Shown: positions 8,491-18,006, counted from the stretch's first letter. The stretch: 64,000 bases of DNA from CAIMUS01 sp046347625 (GCA_046347625.1 JAXMFU010000001.1:682001-746000), one strand, 5' to 3'. Numbers and translations: made by a program. Notes: generated by a model not told the origin, from the letters alone.

Positions 8491-9861
8491 ATGCCGCTAG
8501 CGGTCGTTATTCTTGCCGCCGGCAAGGGCAAGCGGATGGTATCCGACTTGCCCAAGGTGCTCCACCGGGTCGGTGGCAAGCCTATGCTGGTTCACGTCAT
8601 CGAAACAGCGCACAGCCTGGAAGCCGAGCGCTGTTTTGTCGTTTATGGCCATGGCGGTGAAGCGGTCAAGGCTGCCTTTGCCGGGCTGCCGGGAATCGAC
8701 TGGGTGGAACAGGCCCAACAGTTAGGGACCGGTCATGCGGTAGGCCAGGCTTTGCCAAGCATCCCCGATCAGGATATCGTGCTGGTGCTCTATGGCGATG
8801 TTCCGCTGATCCAGGCCGAGACGCTGCGACCGCTGCTGGAGAGCGCCCATAAGGGCTATCTGGGCTTGCTGACGGTAGAACTGGACAATCCCACCGGTTA
8901 TGGCCGGATTATTCGTGATGCTACAGGCCAAGTGATTCGGAACGTCGAAGAAAAAGATGCGGCTGCCGAGCAACGGCTGATTCATGAGGTCAACACCGGC
9001 ATTGTGGCGGTTCAGGCGCAACACCTGAAGGCCTGGGTGGCCGCACTGAAGAACGATAATTCGCAGGGTGAGTATTACCTGACGGACGTGATCGAACTGG
9101 CGGTGGGTGAAGGTATCGGCGTGGAAGCCTTCAGAGCCTATGCGCCGGAAGAAGTGCAGGGTGTCAACGATCGGCTGCAACTGGCCCAGTTGGAGCGCTA
9201 TTATCAACGCCGCCAGGTGGAAGTGCTGATGTTGAGCGGCGTTACGTTGCTGGACCCGGCGCGGGTGGATATCCGCGGTACGGTAGTCGCGGGGCGGGAT
9301 GTCGTGATCGATGTCAATGTGATCCTGGAAGGCGAAATACGCCTGGGAGACCGGGTGATTATCGGTCCGTATTGCGTGCTGCGCGATGCCGTATTAGGCG
9401 ACGATACCGAAGTGTTATCCCATTGCCGGATCGAGGAGGCACAGACCGGCAAGGGTGTGCATGTTGGCCCCTTTGCCCGCTTGCGGCCGGGTGCCCGGAT
9501 TGCCGATGGGGCCAGAATCGGTAATTTCGTTGAAATAAAACAAGCTCTGATCGGGCAGGATTCCAAGGTCAATCATCTCACCTATATCGGCGATGCTGAA
9601 ATCGGCGCCGATGTCAATGTCGGCGCAGGTACGATTACCTGCAATTACGATGGCGTCAACAAACATAAAACGATAATAGAAGATCGAGTATTCGTCGGTT
9701 CCAATACGGCCCTGGTAGCACCGGTCAAAATAGGGGAGGGGGCGACTCTCGGTGCGGGTTCCACTATTACCAAAGATGTGCCGGCGGACAGTCTATCGCT
9801 GACCCGTGCGCCGCAGAAAACGATTACCGATTGGCAGCGGCCGAGTAAGAAGTCTTCTTGA
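8491..9861 (+). CDS. glmU: Bifunctional GlcNAc-1-P uridyltransferase / GlcN-1-P acetyltransferase
   Basis: A 456-residue enzyme, the E. coli length, making UDP-GlcNAc for peptidoglycan and lipopolysaccharide. The N-terminal nucleotidyltransferase domain has LAAGKGKRM and the DVPLI metal-binding segment. From about residue 250 a left-handed beta-helix of hexapeptide repeats forms the acetyltransferase, with the NYDGVNKHKT region contributing to the active site. The start is 15 bp after atpC, so it may be read from the atp transcript. Confidence 0.97.
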   Translation: MPLAVVILAAGKGKRMVSDLPKVLHRVGGKPMLVHVIETAHSLEAERCFVVYGHGGEAVKAAFAGLPGIDWVEQAQQLGTGHAVGQALPSIPDQDIVLVLYGDVPLIQAETLRPLLESAHKGYLGLLTVELDNPTGYGRIIRDATGQVIRNVEEKDAAAEQRLIHEVNTGIVAVQAQHLKAWVAALKNDNSQGEYYLTDVIELAVGEGIGVEAFRAYAPEEVQGVNDRLQLAQLERYYQRRQVEVLMLSGVTLLDPARVDIRGTVVAGRDVVIDVNVILEGEIRLGDRVIIGPYCVLRDAVLGDDTEVLSHCRIEEAQTGKGVHVGPFARLRPGARIADGARIGNFVEIKQALIGQDSKVNHLTYIGDAEIGADVNVGAGTITCNYDGVNKHKTIIEDRVFVGSNTALVAPVKIGEGATLGAGSTITKDVPADSLSLTRAPQKTITDWQRPSKKSS

Positions 9862-9956
9862 CAAGCGGACAGTCCTTGCCAACCATATTAGCGCTCGGAA
9901 GCCAGGCGTTGGAAGGTTTTACCAGCGTGATCGCATCTGAGATAAAGGGCCAATAA

Positions 9957-10604
9957 GTGCGCGCCTGCCTTCGTGAGCCAATTTCGGAGATCGCCGATGC
10001 CGCTCGTTATTTGGATGCTGCTGTTTCTGCTCACTTAGCCGGCGAAGTAATGTTAGCTGAGCGTTTAATCGTGCTTGCGGATATATCTGTAATACGTGAC
10101 TGGACAGAATCCATTTGGGGTAAGAACAGCCCATATGTTCAATACCGTGCGCTAGATGGCTTACCAGGCATTCCATTGGATGAGCGTGTTAAAGCACGTA
10201 TGCCCAACGCATTGGAGAGGCATCAACTGCATGACAGGGATGGCTATCATTGTAGGTTCTGCGGCATTCCTGTTATCCGGCGTGAGATCCGCATACGAAT
10301 CATGCAGCACTATCCAAATGCACTCAGATGGGGTAAGCACAACTCAGAGCAACACGCGGCATTCCAAGCTATGTGGGCGCAATATGATCATGTTGTACCG
10401 CATGCTAGGGGCGGCACTAATTCGCTTGATAACGTAGTGGTTTCCTGCGCTCCATGCAACTTTGGACGCATGAGCTACACGCTGGCTGAGGTCGGGTTAA
10501 GCAATCCATTTGAGCGGGAGCCTGTTAGGTCCTTGTGGGATGGTCTTGAGCGCTTTGCATCAACACCAGCTAACAATTCATTCAAGCCGGCGGAGCTAGC
10601 GTAG
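9957..10604 (+). CDS. HNH-endonuclease-like protein
   Basis: A 215-residue protein with a helical N-terminal half and a C-terminal HNH nuclease domain. A first zinc-knuckle pair, CRFCG (about residues 98-102), is followed by YDHVVPHARGGTNSLDNVV and a second pair, CAPCN. The Asp-His and Asn residues needed for an HNH active site are in place. The GTG start at 9957 is used because the MRACLREP-type opening leads directly into a conserved-looking helix. Biological role is unknown: it could be a stand-alone nuclease of an accessory island or a homing-type enzyme. It opens an island that also holds toxin-antitoxin and decaying genes. Confidence 0.8.
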   Translation: MRACLREPISEIADAARYLDAAVSAHLAGEVMLAERLIVLADISVIRDWTESIWGKNSPYVQYRALDGLPGIPLDERVKARMPNALERHQLHDRDGYHCRFCGIPVIRREIRIRIMQHYPNALRWGKHNSEQHAAFQAMWAQYDHVVPHARGGTNSLDNVVVSCAPCNFGRMSYTLAEVGLSNPFEREPVRSLWDGLERFASTPANNSFKPAELA

Positions 10605-10608
10605 TCAG

Positions 10609-10673
10609 GTAGGGTGGGCACGGCCCACCTTGATTCGTCCCCACGGTAAAAATGTGGGCCATGCCCACCCTAC
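10609..10673. repeat. Palindromic dispersed repeat, GTAGGGTGGGCA family, copy 1
   Basis: A near-perfect palindrome: GTAGGGTGGGCACGGCCCACC on the left is mirrored by GTGGGCCATGCCCACCCTAC on the right around a 24-bp centre. The arms sit inside a short outer inverted repeat CGTAGT (10600-10605) / ACTACG (10675-10680). Other copies are at 15829 and 59606. Confidence 0.85.
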
Positions 10674-10697
10674 AACTACGGGTTCTCGTGAGTGATA

Positions 10698-11180
10698 ATG
10701 AAAGCCTCGGTTTACATCGAGTCATCGGTAATTAGCTACTGCGTAGCACGTACCAGCCAAAACTTGATAGTAGCCGCTCGCCAAGCGATCACACAGGAGT
10801 GGTGGAACTGGGGTATCAAGCGGTACACATGTTATATTTCAGCGGTAGTAGAGCGGGAAATATCGGCAGGCGATCCAGAAGCGGCCAAACAAAGGCAGAA
10901 ATTGATTGTTGAGATACCCAGCTTGCAGGTTAACGAAGACGCTCAATATCTGACCCAAGGTTTATTATCGGCTCAACTTTTACCCATTGGCAGCGTTGAT
11001 GATGCGCTTCATATTGCAATAGCTTCGGTTCATGGCATGGATTACCTATTGACCTGGAATTTTAAGCACATCAACAATGCTGAGACGAAGGGCAAGATTA
11101 TGACTTTTGTTGAAGAATCAGGCTATCGCTGCCCGGTGCTGTGTTCACCCGAAGAATTAGGAGGTTCATTCGATGATTGA
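10698..11180 (+). CDS. PIN-domain toxin-like protein
   Basis: A PIN-fold nuclease of 160 residues. The N-terminal strand KASVYIESSVISYCVAR carries the first acidic position (Glu in place of the more usual Asp), and the second acidic cluster is in GSVDDALHIAIA, with TWNFKHI near the end. PIN toxins cleave RNA, often tRNA or mRNA. The ATG at 10698 is preferred over an in-frame GTG at 10692. The downstream small gene overlaps its end by 8 bp and looks like the antitoxin, giving an unusual toxin-first order. Confidence 0.75.
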   Translation: MKASVYIESSVISYCVARTSQNLIVAARQAITQEWWNWGIKRYTCYISAVVEREISAGDPEAAKQRQKLIVEIPSLQVNEDAQYLTQGLLSAQLLPIGSVDDALHIAIASVHGMDYLLTWNFKHINNAETKGKIMTFVEESGYRCPVLCSPEELGGSFDD

Positions 11181-11349
11181 AGATCCGATTGTAAAAGAGA
11201 TTCACAAAATCAGGCAGGAGTACGCTGCGAAGTTTGGCTTCGATGTGGCGGCGATCTGCGCCGATTACAGAGAGCGTGAAAAAAAATCCAAGCTTAAGTT
11301 AGTATCCTGCCCCCCTAAACGTATAGCGGAATCCGCAGAAAGCGCATAA
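11173..11349 (+). CDS. Small putative antitoxin partner of the PIN protein
   Basis: A 58-codon reading frame that starts inside the last codons of the PIN gene (ATG at 11173, PIN stop at 11178-11180). It begins IEDPIVKEIHKIRQEYAAKF and continues DVAAICADYRERE, a charged helical protein. Such short proteins commonly pair with PIN toxins of this type. No DNA-binding motif is obvious, so the partner role is inferred from overlap and size. Confidence 0.6.
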   Translation: MIEDPIVKEIHKIRQEYAAKFGFDVAAICADYREREKKSKLKLVSCPPKRIAESAESA

Positions 11350-11370
11350 ACTCGTGTAGCCAGTGTAGCC

Positions 11371-11648
11371 GTGTGGTTCGTTCCAGCCCGAAAATAGGGT
11401 TGTTATAAGGCTGGCAGATTGGCGAGGTAGCCAACTGAACTGGGATTTTGATGCCGGTTAAAATCCTGCCACCTAGAGGCATGGTGAAGCCTATAACCTG
11501 CCCAGTCCGAAAGGTTGATCACCCCGTAGGATAAGAGCTTGGGTAGAAGGCCCGGTAACGGAAGCGGGAGTCCCAATCAGAGGTCGGCGGTAAAGTTGTA
11601 CCGATCACCCTGGGGACTGGTCAAGTGACTATGGTAAACAAGCCCGGA
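11371..11648 (+). ncRNA. Structured RNA fragment, possibly 5' part of a group II intron
   Basis: A non-coding, structured stretch. It begins GTGTG, which fits the GUGYG 5' end of group II introns, and continues with nested hairpins such as CCAGCC/GGCTGG (near 11383-11410). No reverse transcriptase, domain V or 3' end is recognisable, so at most a 5' fragment remains. Its right border coincides with the point where homology of the next protein to its family begins. The assignment is tentative. Confidence 0.35.
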
Positions 11649-12077
11649 AGGGTCAACGTGATCGACTCAGACTATTATTGGAAAAAACAGGGAATATTGC
11701 CTTGGGAAAATATCCACGACTGGATAGACAAACCAAATACGCTTTGGAATTTAGGACAAGGAAGCTACTCCGGCCTTAACAACCGTGTGGCGATTGGGCA
11801 AGAGAACGGTACATCGCTGTATCTTATTTCCGTCGAACGCCTGAACCTGTTGGTCGGTCGTAAAGCACCCGAATACCCTGATTCCAAACGCGCCGTGCGA
11901 GGCGAGTTCGTTTATCGAGGTACGAACTATCGAATGGACGTAACCGACCCGGTAATCGAGCGGAACTATTTATTCCGGGCTGATGGTCAATACGACATTC
12001 TTCGTCCTGTACTGTGTATTAGCCTTGGCGATCTTTACGAAGGCTATTTCTACAAACTCATAGCGGCGGTCTTGTAG
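11625..12077 (+). pseudogene. N-terminally truncated dual-OB-domain-like protein
   Basis: The frame gives 150 residues, of which the part from about residue 9 (NVIDSDYYWKKQG) onward resembles the C-terminal two thirds of proteins encoded next to DUF488 genes. Recognisable segments include SYSGLNNRV, SLYLISVERLNLLVG and the end CISLGDLYEGYFYKLIAAV. The usual N-terminal part with an NxxKPGGRC-type opening is missing, and the first codons derive from the adjacent structured RNA. The gene is probably non-functional. The family relation is from memory of typical neighbours, not a search. Confidence 0.6.
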
Positions 12078-12100
12078 CCGGAGCGGTTCGCTTGAATTCT

Positions 12101-12481
12101 ATGTTATACACTATTGGCCATTCAAACCACGAGATAACTGCATTCATCGGGCTACTGCAACAGCACGGTATCACAGCTCTCGGTGATGTGAGGTCGCACC
12201 CCTACAGCCGTTACGTGCCGCATTACTCCCGCGAACCCTTGAAGGCTACATTGGCCAACGCTGGTATTGCCTATGTATTTCTCGGTAAACAGCTAGGCGC
12301 TCGGAGTGACAATCCTGCTTGCTATAACAAAGGCAGGGTTCAATATGACCGATTGGCGCAAGAAGAAAGTTTCTCAGAAGGAATCATGCGCGTGATGCAT
12401 GGGATGAATCGGCACTGTATCGCACTGATGTGCGCCGAGAAAGATCCCATCGCGTGTCATCGAGCAATGTCTCTCAACTAG
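12101..12481 (+). pseudogene. DUF488 protein, C-terminally truncated
   Basis: Begins LYTIGHSNHEITAF, the typical DUF488 start, and keeps GDVRSHPYSRYVPHYSR and the conserved CAEKDPIACHRA motif, where the frame breaks and ends four codons later. The normal C-terminal tail is absent. At about 12466 the DNA passes into the interior of a second DUF488-like gene in another frame, so a deletion between two adjacent paralogues appears to have joined them. DUF488 proteins have no firmly established function. Confidence 0.7.
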
Positions 12482-12798
12482 CCGGTTTCACCAAGAAAGA
12501 TGACTTGGGGTTTTTTCTCCATGAAATCTGCAAGATCGATTACGTTCATTTGCCAGAGTTGGCGCCAACCCAAGACATCCTTGATACTTATAAAAAGAAA
12601 GGCGGTGATTGGGTAATTTACGAGAAACAGTTTTTAGCGTTATTGGAGGCACGCCGTATAGAGGAGACAATAGATAAAAGCTTAGTCGATGGCTGCTGCC
12701 TACTATGCAGTGAGGCCAATTCTGAGCATTGTCATAGACGGTTGGTAGCAGAGTATCTTCGTGAAAAATGGGGCAATATCGAAATTCAGCACTTATAA
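12466..12798 (+). pseudogene. Second DUF488-like gene, N-terminally truncated
   Basis: From NVSQLAGFTKKDDL onward the frame matches the interior and C-terminus of the other DUF488 subgroup, with YVHLPELAPT and the terminal CLLCSEANSEHCHRRLVAE motif. The first roughly 35 residues (the xYTIGFTKK start) are missing. An in-frame ATG exists at 12430 inside the preceding gene, but the residues it adds are unrelated. It is interpreted as a remnant created by the same deletion. Confidence 0.6.
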
Positions 12799-12867
12799 AG
12801 CCGGGTAAAGCGGGCACAGGAGGTGCCCGACATATACCGCCACAAATTGGGAAAGCATCGGGCAACA

Positions 12868-14940
12868 CTAAAGGCCGATTAGCTGATACATAATACTCCG
12901 CAGCTTGGCCGGTGGTACGGGTTTATGCAGCAGAGGATAACCGCTGGCCTGGGCTTCGCGCAGCCGATCGGGTGCGGTATCGCCGGTGATTACCAACACC
13001 GGAACCCGCCGGCCCAGGACAGCCTGCAGGGCCGCCGCCACATTCAGACCGGAGGCCTGACCGCGCAGCCGGTAATCCACAATCAACAGTTCCGGCGGCT
13101 GTGTGCTGTTCCCTGTCTTTTTTCGGGCCTCTTCCAGCGAGCCGGCCGTGGTGACCTGACAACCCCAGCTCTGAAGCAGACTCTTCATGGCCGCCAGGAT
13201 GGTGGTATCGTCATCCAGGACCAGTACCCGGCGGTCTTTCAGTTCCAAAGTCGGCAATGTCGATGCCGGCAGTGAGGTCTGGCGAGGCGCCTTTCGGGCC
13301 AAAGGAACGGTAATCGCAAAGCAGGAGCCATGCCCCAGCCGCGAGCGGACCGTAATCTCATGCCCTAACAGTGCGGCTAAGCGCTTGACGATAGCTAGTC
13401 CTAACCCCAGTCCCTGGCGCCGGTCCCGCTCCGGATTACCCAGTTGATAGAATTCCTGAAAGATATCATCGAGCTTACTAGCGGGAATACCGGAGCCGGT
13501 ATCATAGATCTCGAGGCGCAGCCGGGTGCCGCGCTGACGGGCGGCCAACAGTACCCGACCTTCGAGAGTATAGCGCAGGGCATTGGCGACTAGATTTCTG
13601 AGCATCCGCTCCAGCATGGCGGCGTCGCTCTGCACGATCGCTTGACAGGGACGCACGCGCAGGCTGTTGCCGTTTTCCTGGGCCATGGGTTGATACTCGG
13701 CTTCCAGCCGTTGGAACAGTCCAGCCATTGCGACCGGCCCTATCTTGGGTTGGACCACGCCGGCATCCAGTTTGGAAATATCCAACAGGGCATTGAGCAT
13801 GGTATCGACCGCGTCGATCGCATCCTCGATCGGTTTGATCAGCGGTTCCGTCTCGGCACTACGCACCTTTGCCGCCAGGGCGGCGAAGAATAAACCGAGG
13901 GCATGAGTGGGTTGACGCAGATCGTGACTGGCGGTGGCCAGAAACCGGGTCTTGGCCGTATTGGCCTGCTCCGCCACCTGACGGGCCGCCTCCAGCGCTT
14001 GTTCCCGGCGCTTCCGGTCGCTGATATTGGCATAAGTCAATACCCGACCGCCGTCCGGCATGGCATTTTGCAAAATTTCGATGACGACGCCGTCCGAGCG
14101 TCGATACTCGAGCTGTTTTCCCGAAATGCCGGACAGCGGGGGGTCAGCGCTCCGCAATACGGTGTCCAGGGATTGACGACCGTCCGGTTGGAGGTTGTCA
14201 AGACCGAGCAGGTCCAGAAAATGTTGATTCCACATCCGCAGCCGGCCTTCTCGATCGACTACGCTGATGCCCTGCTGCATATTTTGCAGCGTAGTCTCCA
14301 ACAGGGCGGATTTTTCCTCGGTCTCCCGGCGCAGAGCGATATTCTCGAATCGAAGTCGCAGCGATTCGTTGAGCACCCGGTGTACGTTGCTGAGATAAAT
14401 CAAATTGATCACCAGATTGAGAGCGACCAGAATGGCCAGCGCCATGCCCACTTTGCCGCCGCGTAACCACAATATTGCAGTCAGAGATGTCAGGATCGGT
14501 ACGGCAAACGTGATAAAGGCCGGCGGATAGGATGCAAAAGCTACGGTGCCACCGGCACAGATCACATTCAAAATAAGGGTAATCGCAATCAGGCTTGCCG
14601 GTTGAGCCGGATCCAGGAACAGGATGGGCGCTACCCCCCAGATAAGGCCAAAGATCCCCGTCAGGACCGCGGTTATCAAGCCCCACCGGGGCGCCGCTTC
14701 GGGAGAGGGCGGCTGTTGCCGATAGGCCCGGATGAGAAGCATGCGAATAAGCGCCGTACTATAGAGGGCGGCAAGCCAGCCAAGCAGACTGTCATGGGGC
14801 GCGGTGTCCCACAGGATGAAAAACAACACGGCGCCGGTAATGATATGGGCGATAAAGATGGCGATATAAGCCGGGCGAAACAGGGTACGGATATGCTCGG
14901 CCTGAATTTCGGCCTGGGGAATCCGGTGGTCTGGGGTCAT
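12868..14940 (-). CDS. Hybrid sensor histidine kinase / response regulator
   Basis: A 690-residue membrane sensor. About six hydrophobic segments fill residues 20-195. A PAS domain follows (about 215-320, WNQHFLDLLGLDN). The phosphoacceptor helix is FLATASHDLRQPTHALGLF with His near residue 345. The ATPase domain has N (NLVANALRYT), G1 (DTGSGIP) and G2 (GLGLGLAIVKRL) boxes, and the receiver domain (about 575-690) has LDDD and a phosphoacceptor Asp in LLIVDYRLRG. The His box and PAS type resemble the ErcS'/NahK-like group. No output domain or adjacent regulator gene is present, so the partner is unknown. Confidence 0.9.
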   Translation of the reverse strand: MTPDHRIPQAEIQAEHIRTLFRPAYIAIFIAHIITGAVLFFILWDTAPHDSLLGWLAALYSTALIRMLLIRAYRQQPPSPEAAPRWGLITAVLTGIFGLIWGVAPILFLDPAQPASLIAITLILNVICAGGTVAFASYPPAFITFAVPILTSLTAILWLRGGKVGMALAILVALNLVINLIYLSNVHRVLNESLRLRFENIALRRETEEKSALLETTLQNMQQGISVVDREGRLRMWNQHFLDLLGLDNLQPDGRQSLDTVLRSADPPLSGISGKQLEYRRSDGVVIEILQNAMPDGGRVLTYANISDRKRREQALEAARQVAEQANTAKTRFLATASHDLRQPTHALGLFFAALAAKVRSAETEPLIKPIEDAIDAVDTMLNALLDISKLDAGVVQPKIGPVAMAGLFQRLEAEYQPMAQENGNSLRVRPCQAIVQSDAAMLERMLRNLVANALRYTLEGRVLLAARQRGTRLRLEIYDTGSGIPASKLDDIFQEFYQLGNPERDRRQGLGLGLAIVKRLAALLGHEITVRSRLGHGSCFAITVPLARKAPRQTSLPASTLPTLELKDRRVLVLDDDTTILAAMKSLLQSWGCQVTTAGSLEEARKKTGNSTQPPELLIVDYRLRGQASGLNVAAALQAVLGRRVPVLVITGDTAPDRLREAQASGYPLLHKPVPPAKLRSIMYQLIGL

Positions 14941-15044
14941 GAGGGTTTTACCTTATGCCAGGGGTGATCTCGTTATTGTTTTAGCTTAACGCATACGGTC
15001 GACAAATTAAAAATATCGATTCCGTCAGGTAGGGGTGCCAAGAC

Positions 15045-15086
15045 AAAAAAACCACCCGGTAGTACTCTGTCGGTACTACCGGGCGG
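15045..15086 (-). terminator. Rho-independent terminator of the phasin gene
   Basis: On the minus strand a 14-15-bp near-perfect stem (CCGCCCGGTAGTACC / GTACTACCGGGTGG) with a six-base loop is followed by seven U residues. It lies about 30 bp downstream of the phasin stop. Confidence 0.95.
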
Positions 15087-15116
15087 CTGCTTATCAAACC
15101 GGTGAAAAGGTTAAGT

Positions 15117-15566
15117 TCAGGCGGCTTCGCCGATGCTGCGGATATTGGCCTTCCGGGGCGCCATTCTGGCTTCCTCAGCCTTGATCATTTCCTTGATGCT
15201 CTCTTGCAGTACATTGACCTGCCGGGCAAGGTCCTGAATGTCATCACGACTAGGCACCCCCAGACGGTGCAGGGCGCGCGTAACCCGCTTCTGGAATGCT
15301 TTCTCCAGCTTGTTCAGGTTGTCGACAGCGCTTTCCCGGGCTTCGTCCAAGCGATCTTTCAATTCCTCGACCGCATCTTCGGCCTTTTGCATTGCCTGTG
15401 CCTCCAGTTCCTCGCCACGCTTGACCAGGGTATCGAACAGTTTGTTGCCTTCCTTTTCTGCTTTAGCGAGCGCGCCCAGACCGGCCAGCCAGACCTGCCG
15501 GGCATATTCTATGGCGTTGTCGGCCATCGGATTATCGATCAGGGTAGTAGTCACGGTGGCGACCAT
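15117..15566 (-). CDS. Phasin-like polyhydroxyalkanoate granule protein
   Basis: A 149-residue, highly helical, charged protein of the PhaI/PhaF phasin family. It shows the NAIEYARQVWLAGLGALAKA opening, a long amphipathic helix rich in Ala, Glu and Lys, and a leucine-zipper-like region near LHRLGVPSRDDI. Phasins coat storage granules and set their number and size. It has a strong ribosome-binding site (AAGGAGGT, 4 bp before ATG) and its own terminator, which points to a highly expressed single gene. No PHA synthase is in the window. Confidence 0.85.
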   Translation of the reverse strand: MVATVTTTLIDNPMADNAIEYARQVWLAGLGALAKAEKEGNKLFDTLVKRGEELEAQAMQKAEDAVEELKDRLDEARESAVDNLNKLEKAFQKRVTRALHRLGVPSRDDIQDLARQVNVLQESIKEMIKAEEARMAPRKANIRSIGEAA

Positions 15567-15828
15567 TTTACCTCCTTAACTTAAGCAAGAGTGCGGATAG
15601 ACTAACCGGGTGGGGACGATAACAGTACTGTCAAACCGTTGACTGTCGATTCCCAATTACCCTGAACTTTAATCAAAAAAATTAGAATAAACACCCTATT
15701 AGCCTGTTCGTGACGGTTCTCGGTGCGGGTGCCTGGAACCGTGAGCCGGCGGGAAACCAAGCCGCTGGTGGTGCGTCAAAGAATAACGAACAGCTAATAC
15801 CAATTTGGTTGGAGTTTCAACGTAAACC

Positions 15829-15895
15829 GTAGGGTGGGCATGGCCCACCTTCGGTAGCGAAATCAAAAGGATAAGGTGGGCCATGCCCACCCTAC
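15829..15895. repeat. Palindromic dispersed repeat, GTAGGGTGGGCA family, copy 2
   Basis: Arms GTAGGGTGGGCATGGCCCACCTT and AAGGTGGGCCATGCCCACCCTAC around a central 20 bp. An imperfect outer inverted repeat, ATACCAA (15797) / TTGGTAT (15928-15934) with GTTTC/GAAAC inside it, suggests that the palindrome sits in a larger unit. Confidence 0.85.
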
Positions 15896-16047
15896 CTGGT
15901 GCTTTTAAACCCGAAACTTATTAAGATTTGGTATAAGGTCCCGGCTGGGCCGGTTGAACCCATCTGGCGGCCTCTGCATTATGATCGAGTGTTAGCTGGG
16001 AGTGCAGGCGTCCTTACCGGTTTGAGGGTGGCAAGGCTGCTGCGATG

Positions 16048-16120
16048 TTGGGTTACGGCGCGCCGGCCCGTTCCTGCTATCTCCAACCGTTCAGCGAGCG
16101 GCGCGCCTAACCCAACCTAC
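16048..16120. repeat. Palindromic repeat, GGGTTACGGCGCG/CGCGCCTAACCC family
   Basis: TTGGGTTACGGCGCGCCG is mirrored by CGGCGCGCCTAACCCAA, about 70 bp in all. Related copies occur at 23800, 25243, 25366, 34448 and 34552. Together with copy 2 of the GTAGGG family it accounts for most of the 720-bp gene-free gap between the phasin and ETF-QO genes. Confidence 0.75.
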
Positions 16121-16288
16121 CGTACCGGTTTTAATTACACGCTGCTGTGAATTTAACTGGATTACCTGGCATGGTCCTAATACAATTGACCGTTTAATGT
16201 AGATCGGCCGGGTAGGATGCCAGGTCTATGATTCCCCTCTGATGACTCCCTGCATCACTGCAATCTCTAACTCAAAGAGAGGTAAAAA

Positions 16289-17974
16289 ATGGTGGATACG
16301 GTGGAACGTGAAAGTATGGAGTACGATGTCGTTATCGTCGGCGCCGGTCCTGCCGGTCTGTCGGCGGCGATTCGCCTCAAGCAACTGGCGGCTGCGAAAG
16401 AACAAGAAATCGGCGTCTGCGTACTCGAAAAAGGGTCTGCGGTAGGCTCTCATATTCTGTCCGGCGCGGTCCTGGAACCGCGTGCCCTTAATGAACTGCT
16501 GCCCGATTGGAAGGAACGTGGCGCCCCGCTGAATGTGCCGGCGACGGATGACAGCTTCCTGCTGTTGACCAGCCAGACTTCGTATAAGTTGCCCACGCCG
16601 CCGCAGATGCATAATCACGGCAACTATATCATCAGCGAGGCCAACTTCTGTCGCTGGCTGGCAACACAGGCGGAAGAACTGGGCGTGGAAATCTATCCCG
16701 GTTTTCCGGCGGCGCAGCTCATCTATGGAGATGATGGCAGCGTCCAAGGTGTGATTACCGGCGATAAAGGGCTGAGCAAAGATTGGCAGCCGACCGAAAA
16801 CTTTGAGCCGGGCATGGAACTGCGCGCTAAATATACGATGATCGCCGAGGGTTGTCGCGGTTCGCTGACCCGGCAACTGGAGACCCGCTTCAAGCTGCGG
16901 GAAAATCTGGACCCGGCGATTTACGGCAAGACCAAAGCCGACCCACAGACCTACGGTATCGGTGTCAAGGAAATCTGGGAAGTCGATCCCGCCAAGCATC
17001 AGCCGGGTAAGATCGTCCATACCGTCGGCTGGCCACTGGATCTGAATACTTATGGGGGATCTTTCCTCTATCACATCGAGAACAATCAGGTGGCGGTCGG
17101 CTTCGTGGTCGGGTTGGATTACACCAATCCCTTCTTAAGTCCGTTCGAGGAGTTCCAGCGCTTCAAGACCCATCCGGATATCCGCCCCTTGTTCGAGGGC
17201 GGAACCCGCAAAGCTTACGGCGCCCGCGCGTTGAACGAGGGTGGCTGGCAATCGATTCCCAAGCTGACCTTCCCCGGCGGCATGTTGATCGGCTGCTCGG
17301 CGGGTTTCCTCAATACCCCCAAGATCAAGGGTATTCACAACGCTATGAAGTCGGCGATGACGGCGGCGGAGGTGGTCTTCGAAGCCGTGGGGCAGGGCGC
17401 CAGCGTCAAGGAACTGGTCGAGTATCCCCGGCGGTTGCTGGATCGGAAGACGAGTTGGCTGGCGGATGAATTGTTCCGGGCGCGCAATATCCGGCCCTCG
17501 TTCCAGTACGGTACTCTGTTTGCCTTCGCTTATTCCGGTCTGGATACCTACGTCTTCCGGGGGAAGGCGCCGTGGACGATGCATTTCCATCATGCCGACA
17601 ACCAGACGCTGAAGAAGGCCGGCGAATCCCGGCGGATCGAGTATCCCAAGCCGGATGGCAAGATCAGCTTCGACCGCTTGTCGTCGGTATTCCTGTCCAA
17701 CACCCATCACGGCGAACATCAGCCGGCCCATCTGACGCTCAAGGATGCTGCGGTGCCGGTCAAGATCAATCTCAAGGAATACGATGCACCGGAAGAGCGC
17801 TATTGCCCGGCGGGGGTCTATGAGATTGTCGGCAGAGATACCGGCGATGCACGCTTGCAGATCAACTTCTCCAACTGCGTGCACTGCAAGACCTGCGATA
17901 TCAAGGATCCCACCCAGAATATCGTCTGGGTGCCGCCGGAAGGTGGCGACGGACCGGAATATCCGAATATGTAA
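16289..17974 (+). CDS. Electron transfer flavoprotein-ubiquinone oxidoreductase
   Basis: A 561-residue inner-membrane-associated flavoenzyme that passes electrons from ETF (fatty-acid and amino-acid oxidation) to ubiquinone. The FAD-binding Rossmann motif VVIVGAGPAGLSAA lies at residues 15-28. The 4Fe-4S ligands are in the C-terminal NCVHCKTCDIKDPTQNI, with a further upstream Cys in RYCPAG. Full-length for the family. The start at 16289 follows GAGAGGTAAAAA. No etfAB genes are adjacent. Confidence 0.95.
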   Translation: MVDTVERESMEYDVVIVGAGPAGLSAAIRLKQLAAAKEQEIGVCVLEKGSAVGSHILSGAVLEPRALNELLPDWKERGAPLNVPATDDSFLLLTSQTSYKLPTPPQMHNHGNYIISEANFCRWLATQAEELGVEIYPGFPAAQLIYGDDGSVQGVITGDKGLSKDWQPTENFEPGMELRAKYTMIAEGCRGSLTRQLETRFKLRENLDPAIYGKTKADPQTYGIGVKEIWEVDPAKHQPGKIVHTVGWPLDLNTYGGSFLYHIENNQVAVGFVVGLDYTNPFLSPFEEFQRFKTHPDIRPLFEGGTRKAYGARALNEGGWQSIPKLTFPGGMLIGCSAGFLNTPKIKGIHNAMKSAMTAAEVVFEAVGQGASVKELVEYPRRLLDRKTSWLADELFRARNIRPSFQYGTLFAFAYSGLDTYVFRGKAPWTMHFHHADNQTLKKAGESRRIEYPKPDGKISFDRLSSVFLSNTHHGEHQPAHLTLKDAAVPVKINLKEYDAPEERYCPAGVYEIVGRDTGDARLQINFSNCVHCKTCDIKDPTQNIVWVPPEGGDGPEYPNM

Positions 17975-18006
17975 TCCTGTAAGCTTCCTGTAAGCTTGGT
18001 ACCATA

